In this document: one piece after another, positions 61,225 through 64,000 of the stretch
Layout: every line of letters begins with the position of its first letter
Numbering within the stretch: position 1 is the first letter of the stretch
Origin: Mycobacterium colombiense
Lineage (GTDB): Bacteria; Actinomycetota; Actinomycetes; Mycobacteriales; Mycobacteriaceae
Reading direction: 5' to 3'
DNA length: 64,000 nt
Assembly: GCF_003284975.1 (NCBI RefSeq)
Contig: NZ_QMEU01000007.1
Coordinates: forward strand, 55,892-119,891
Translations under genes and position numbers: made by a program
Notes under the pieces: model-generated
Databases searched by the model: none
Seen by the model: the letters and a program-made list of their open reading frames with translations, nothing else
Told to the model about the DNA's origin: nothing

Positions 61225-62708
61225 ACGAGATCGTCCGGTCCGACGCCGCCACCCTGGCCGCCCGGATCGCCGCCAAAGAGGTGTCCTCGGTCGAGGTCAC
61301 CCAGGCGTGCCTGGACCAGATCGCCGCGACCGACGACCGTTACCACGCCTTCCTGCACGTGGCGGCCGACGAGGCGCTGGCGGCGGCGGCCGTCGTCGAC
61401 GAGGCGGTGGCCGCCGGGGCGCGGCTGCCGTCCCCGCTGGCCGGGGTCCCGTTGGCGCTCAAGGACGTCTTCACCACCGTCGACATGCCCACCACCTGTG
61501 GGTCCAAGATCCTCGAGGGCTGGCGTTCCCCCTACGACGCCACTCTCACCTCGCGGCTGCGCGCCGCGGGCATCCCGATCCTGGGCAAGACCAACATGGA
61601 CGAGTTCGCCATGGGCAGCTCGACCGAGAACTCCGCCTACGGTCCCACCCGCAACCCATGGGACGTCGACCGGGTGCCCGGTGGCTCCGGCGGCGGCAGC
61701 GCGGCGGCGTTGGCCGCGTTCCAGGCCCCGCTGGCGATCGGATCCGACACCGGCGGCTCCATCCGGCAGCCCGCCGCGCTCACCGCAACGGTGGGAGTCA
61801 AGCCGACCTACGGCACGGTGTCGCGCTACGGTCTGGTGGCGTGCGCGTCGTCGCTGGATCAGGGCGGCCCGTGCGCACGCACGGTGCTCGACACCGCGCT
61901 GCTGCATCAGGTGATCGCCGGCCATGACCCCCGCGACTCCACGTCGGTGGACGCGCCGGTGCCCGACGTCGTGGGCGCCGCTCGGGCCGGCGCGACCGGT
62001 GATCTCCAGGGCGTGCGCGTCGGAGTGGTCAAACAGTTACGCGGCGAGGGTTATCAGCCCGGGGTGCTCAGCGCGTTCGAGGCCGCCGTCGAGCAGCTGA
62101 CCGCCCTGGGCGCCGACGTGAGCGAGGTCGACTGCCCGCACTTCGAGTACGCGCTGGCCGCCTACTACCTGATCCTGCCGTCGGAGGTGTCGAGCAACCT
62201 GGCCCGCTTCGACGCGATGCGCTACGGGCTGCGGGTCGGCGACGACGGCAGCCACAGCGCCGAGGAGGTGATGGCGTTGACGCGGGCCGCCGGTTTCGGG
62301 CCGGAGGTCAAGCGGCGCATCATGATCGGCACGTACGCTCTGTCGGCCGGCTACTACGACGCGTATTACAACCAGGCGCAGAAGGTGCGCACGCTGATCG
62401 CCCGCGACCTGGACGAGGCCTATCGCTCGGTGGACGTGGTGGTGTCACCCGCGACCCCGACCACTGCGTTCCGGTTGGGGGAGAAGGTCGACGACCCGCT
62501 GGCGATGTATCTGTTCGACCTGTGCACGCTGCCGCTGAATCTGGCGGGGCACTGCGGCATGTCGGTGCCGGCCGGTCTGTCGCCGGACGACGACCTGCCC
62601 GTCGGGCTGCAGATCATGGCGCCGGCGCTGGCCGACGACCGGCTCTACCGGGTCGGCGCCGCCTACGAGGCGGCCCGCGGGCCGTTGCCCTCGGCGCCCA
62701 CCGTCTAG
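61221..62708 (+). CDS. gatA: Glutamyl-tRNA(Gln) amidotransferase subunit A
   Basis: 495 aa amidase that hydrolyses glutamine and channels ammonia to GatB. Ser-cisSer-Lys triad: Lys in PLALKDVF, Ser residues in [15 protein letters not shown] and [13 protein letters not shown]-terminal [17 protein letters not shown]. Ends before pfkA with 55 bp. gatB would lie beyond the window's right end. Confidence 0.97.
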   Translation: MNEIVRSDAATLAARIAAKEVSSVEVTQACLDQIAATDDRYHAFLHVAADEALAAAAVVDEAVAAGARLPSPLAGVPLALKDVFTTVDMPTTCGSKILEGWRSPYDATLTSRLRAAGIPILGKTNMDEFAMGSSTENSAYGPTRNPWDVDRVPGGSGGGSAAALAAFQAPLAIGSDTGGSIRQPAALTATVGVKPTYGTVSRYGLVACASSLDQGGPCARTVLDTALLHQVIAGHDPRDSTSVDAPVPDVVGAARAGATGDLQGVRVGVVKQLRGEGYQPGVLSAFEAAVEQLTALGADVSEVDCPHFEYALAAYYLILPSEVSSNLARFDAMRYGLRVGDDGSHSAEEVMALTRAAGFGPEVKRRIMIGTYALSAGYYDAYYNQAQKVRTLIARDLDEAYRSVDVVVSPATPTTAFRLGEKVDDPLAMYLFDLCTLPLNLAGHCGMSVPAGLSPDDDLPVGLQIMAPALADDRLYRVGAAYEAARGPLPSAPTV

Positions 62709-62763
62709 TGAGCCGTCGCGGCTAATCGCGCCATAACGCCGCAGTCCCAGGCAAGATGAAACC

Positions 62764-63795
62764 ATGCGGATCGGAGTGCTCACCGGAGGCGGCGACTGCC
62801 CCGGGCTCAACGCGGTCATCCGGGCGGTGGTGCGAACCTGCGACGCCCGGTACGGCTCGTCGGTGGTCGGATTCCAGGACGGCTGGCGCGGATTGCTGGA
62901 GAATCGCCGCATCCAGCTGCAGAACGACGATCGCAACGACCGTCTGCTGGCCAAGGGCGGAACCATGCTGGGCACCGCGCGCGTGCACCCCGACAAACTT
63001 CGGGCGGGACTGAACCAGATCAAGCAGACCCTGGACGACAACGGAATCGACGTCCTGATCCCCATCGGCGGGGAGGGCACGCTGACCGCCGCGCACTGGC
63101 TCTCGGAGGAGAACGTGCCCGTGGTCGGTGTCCCCAAGACCATCGACAACGACATCGATTGCACCGACGTGACTTTCGGCCACGACACCGCGCTGACCGT
63201 AGCCACCGACGCCATCGACCGGTTGCACAGCACCGCCGAATCGCACCAGCGGGTGATGCTGGTCGAGGTGATGGGCCGCCACGCCGGCTGGATCGCGCTG
63301 AACGCAGGTCTGGCTTCGGGCGCACACATGACCCTGATCCCCGAGCAGCCCTTCGACGTCGAAGAGGTCTGCCGGCTGGTGAAAAGGCGCTTCCAGCGCG
63401 GAGATTCGCACTTCATCTGCGTGGTCGCCGAGGGAGCAAAGCCCATTCCCGGTTCGATTGCGTTGCGGGAAGGCGGGATTGACGAATTCGGCCACGAGAA
63501 GTTCACTGGCGTGGCCGCCCAGCTCGGCGCCGAGGTCGAGAAGCGGATCAACAAGGACGTCCGGGTGACAGTGCTCGGTCACGTCCAGCGGGGCGGCACC
63601 CCGACGGCTTACGACCGGGTGTTGGCCACCCGGTTCGGGGTGAATGCGGCCGACGCCGCGCACGCCGGGGAATACGGCCAGATGGTGTCGCTGCGCGGGC
63701 AGGATATCGGCCGCGTTCCGTTGGCCGACGCGGTGCGTCAGCTCAAGCTGGTCCCCGATAGCCGCTACGACGACGCCGCCGCGTTCTTCGGATAG
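62764..63795 (+). CDS. pfkA: 6-phosphofructokinase
   Basis: 343 aa. Phosphorylates fructose 6-phosphate. [20 protein letters not shown] (nucleotide loop), [32 protein letters not shown] with the catalytic Asp of [48 protein letters not shown] keeps the Gly of ATP-type enzymes, while PKTIDND has Lys where the E. coli enzyme has Gly, as in many actinobacterial group III and PPi-type enzymes. The phosphate donor is therefore not certain. Order gatC-gatA-pfkA as in M. tuberculosis. Confidence 0.93.
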   Translation: MRIGVLTGGGDCPGLNAVIRAVVRTCDARYGSSVVGFQDGWRGLLENRRIQLQNDDRNDRLLAKGGTMLGTARVHPDKLRAGLNQIKQTLDDNGIDVLIPIGGEGTLTAAHWLSEENVPVVGVPKTIDNDIDCTDVTFGHDTALTVATDAIDRLHSTAESHQRVMLVEVMGRHAGWIALNAGLASGAHMTLIPEQPFDVEEVCRLVKRRFQRGDSHFICVVAEGAKPIPGSIALREGGIDEFGHEKFTGVAAQLGAEVEKRINKDVRVTVLGHVQRGGTPTAYDRVLATRFGVNAADAAHAGEYGQMVSLRGQDIGRVPLADAVRQLKLVPDSRYDDAAAFFG

Positions 63796-63829
63796 ACGTG
63801 CCCACAGGACGAACATCCGGTGTATCTGA

Positions 63830-64000
63830 GTGAACCGCGGCCTGAATTCCCCCGCTAACGATCCGGGTGGTTCGCGATCGCCGCGATTTGGTGGTTTCCG
63901 GAACGGTCTTCAGGGGTTATACCGGGTGTATGAGCCACCGCGGCGCGATTCGCGGAGTCGTTCAGCAATCCGCAGCAGCGGGGGGACCACCGGTTCCGCC
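63830..64000 (+). CDS. Possible open frame running off the window end
   Basis: From GTG 63830 the frame is open for 57 codons to the last base (FGGFRNGLQGLYRVYEPPRRDS then Ser/Gly-rich). No start signal or family is recognised and it does not resemble the GatB N-terminus expected nearby. It may be a disordered N-terminus or only an open stretch. Confidence 0.25.
   Translation, partial: MNRGLNSPANDPGGSRSPRFGGFRNGLQGLYRVYEPPRRDSRSRSAIRSSGGTTGSA

Overview
The window is GC-rich, densely packed DNA from a Mycobacterium, most likely a slow-growing nontuberculous species. The evidence is long blocks that I recognise from M. tuberculosis: the osmoprotectant transporter genes followed by a conserved gene, tyrA, a tadA-associated gene, tadA and tRNA-Ser(CGA) (compare Rv3759c to Rv3752c and serV), and the ACT-domain gene, gatC, gatA and pfkA block (compare Rv3013 to Rv3010c). 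F420/FMN oxidoreductases, a wax-ester synthase/DGAT, a cutinase and a type VII secretion-type protein also fit. These blocks are far apart in M. tuberculosis, so gene order is rearranged here. The species is not determined.

Layout. 1-5767: core chromosome, with the end of proX, then proV, proW and proZ, a conserved gene, tyrA (reverse), the tadA-associated gene, tadA and tRNA-Ser(CGA). 5745-20996: a 15.2-kb integrated element in the 3' end of that tRNA gene, bounded by 27-bp perfect direct repeats (attL and attR). It has a tyrosine integrase and an XRE regulator on the left, a divergent rightward operon of small genes with a replication-initiator-like gene that carries iteron-like repeats, a candidate terminase small subunit, and then accessory genes. 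The accessory genes are an Mrr-nuclease/DEAH-helicase protein with nine helicase-associated repeats, a DUF5131/TcmP pair facing tail to tail, a protein with a HEPN-like motif, and other unknowns. No large terminase, portal, capsid or tail genes are visible. It therefore looks like a phage-satellite or PICI-type island with defence-like cargo rather than a complete prophage.

21137-28850: mostly exported proteins (cutinase, GH6, CAP domain, two related small secreted proteins, a type VII secretion-signal protein, a GH5-like hydrolase, a TM2 protein) and a DUF2237 protein. 28948-33275: an operon of sulfotransferase, metallo-beta-lactamase-fold hydrolase, VOC protein and luciferase-like oxidoreductase, then a small secreted protein. 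33316-37506: a GntR regulator diverging from monooxygenase, CoA-transferase and CitE-like lyase genes.

37503-45986: a methylcitrate operon, prpD-prpB-prpC, continuing directly into pyruvate carboxylase, with prpR divergent. Together these would turn propionyl-CoA into succinate and pyruvate and return the pyruvate to oxaloacetate, the co-substrate of PrpC. 46125-50907: a DUF4239 membrane protein, a 2-hydroxyacid dehydrogenase, and a four-gene reverse operon (reductase, VOC, SDR, TetR) with start/stop overlaps. It diverges from an SDR gene across a perfect 15-bp palindrome. 52371-56419: DGAT, Nudix, haloalkane dehalogenase and P450. 56416-58465: a small unknown protein, a small secreted protein and a DUF222/HNH protein. 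58692-63795: ACT-domain gene, glycosyltransferase, gatC, gatA and pfkA.

The most interesting region is the island. It has arm-type integrase repeats in 11-bp steps at both ends, iterons inside a coding gene that fall in all three reading frames, and a diverged duplicate of a small gene on each side of the helicase cargo.
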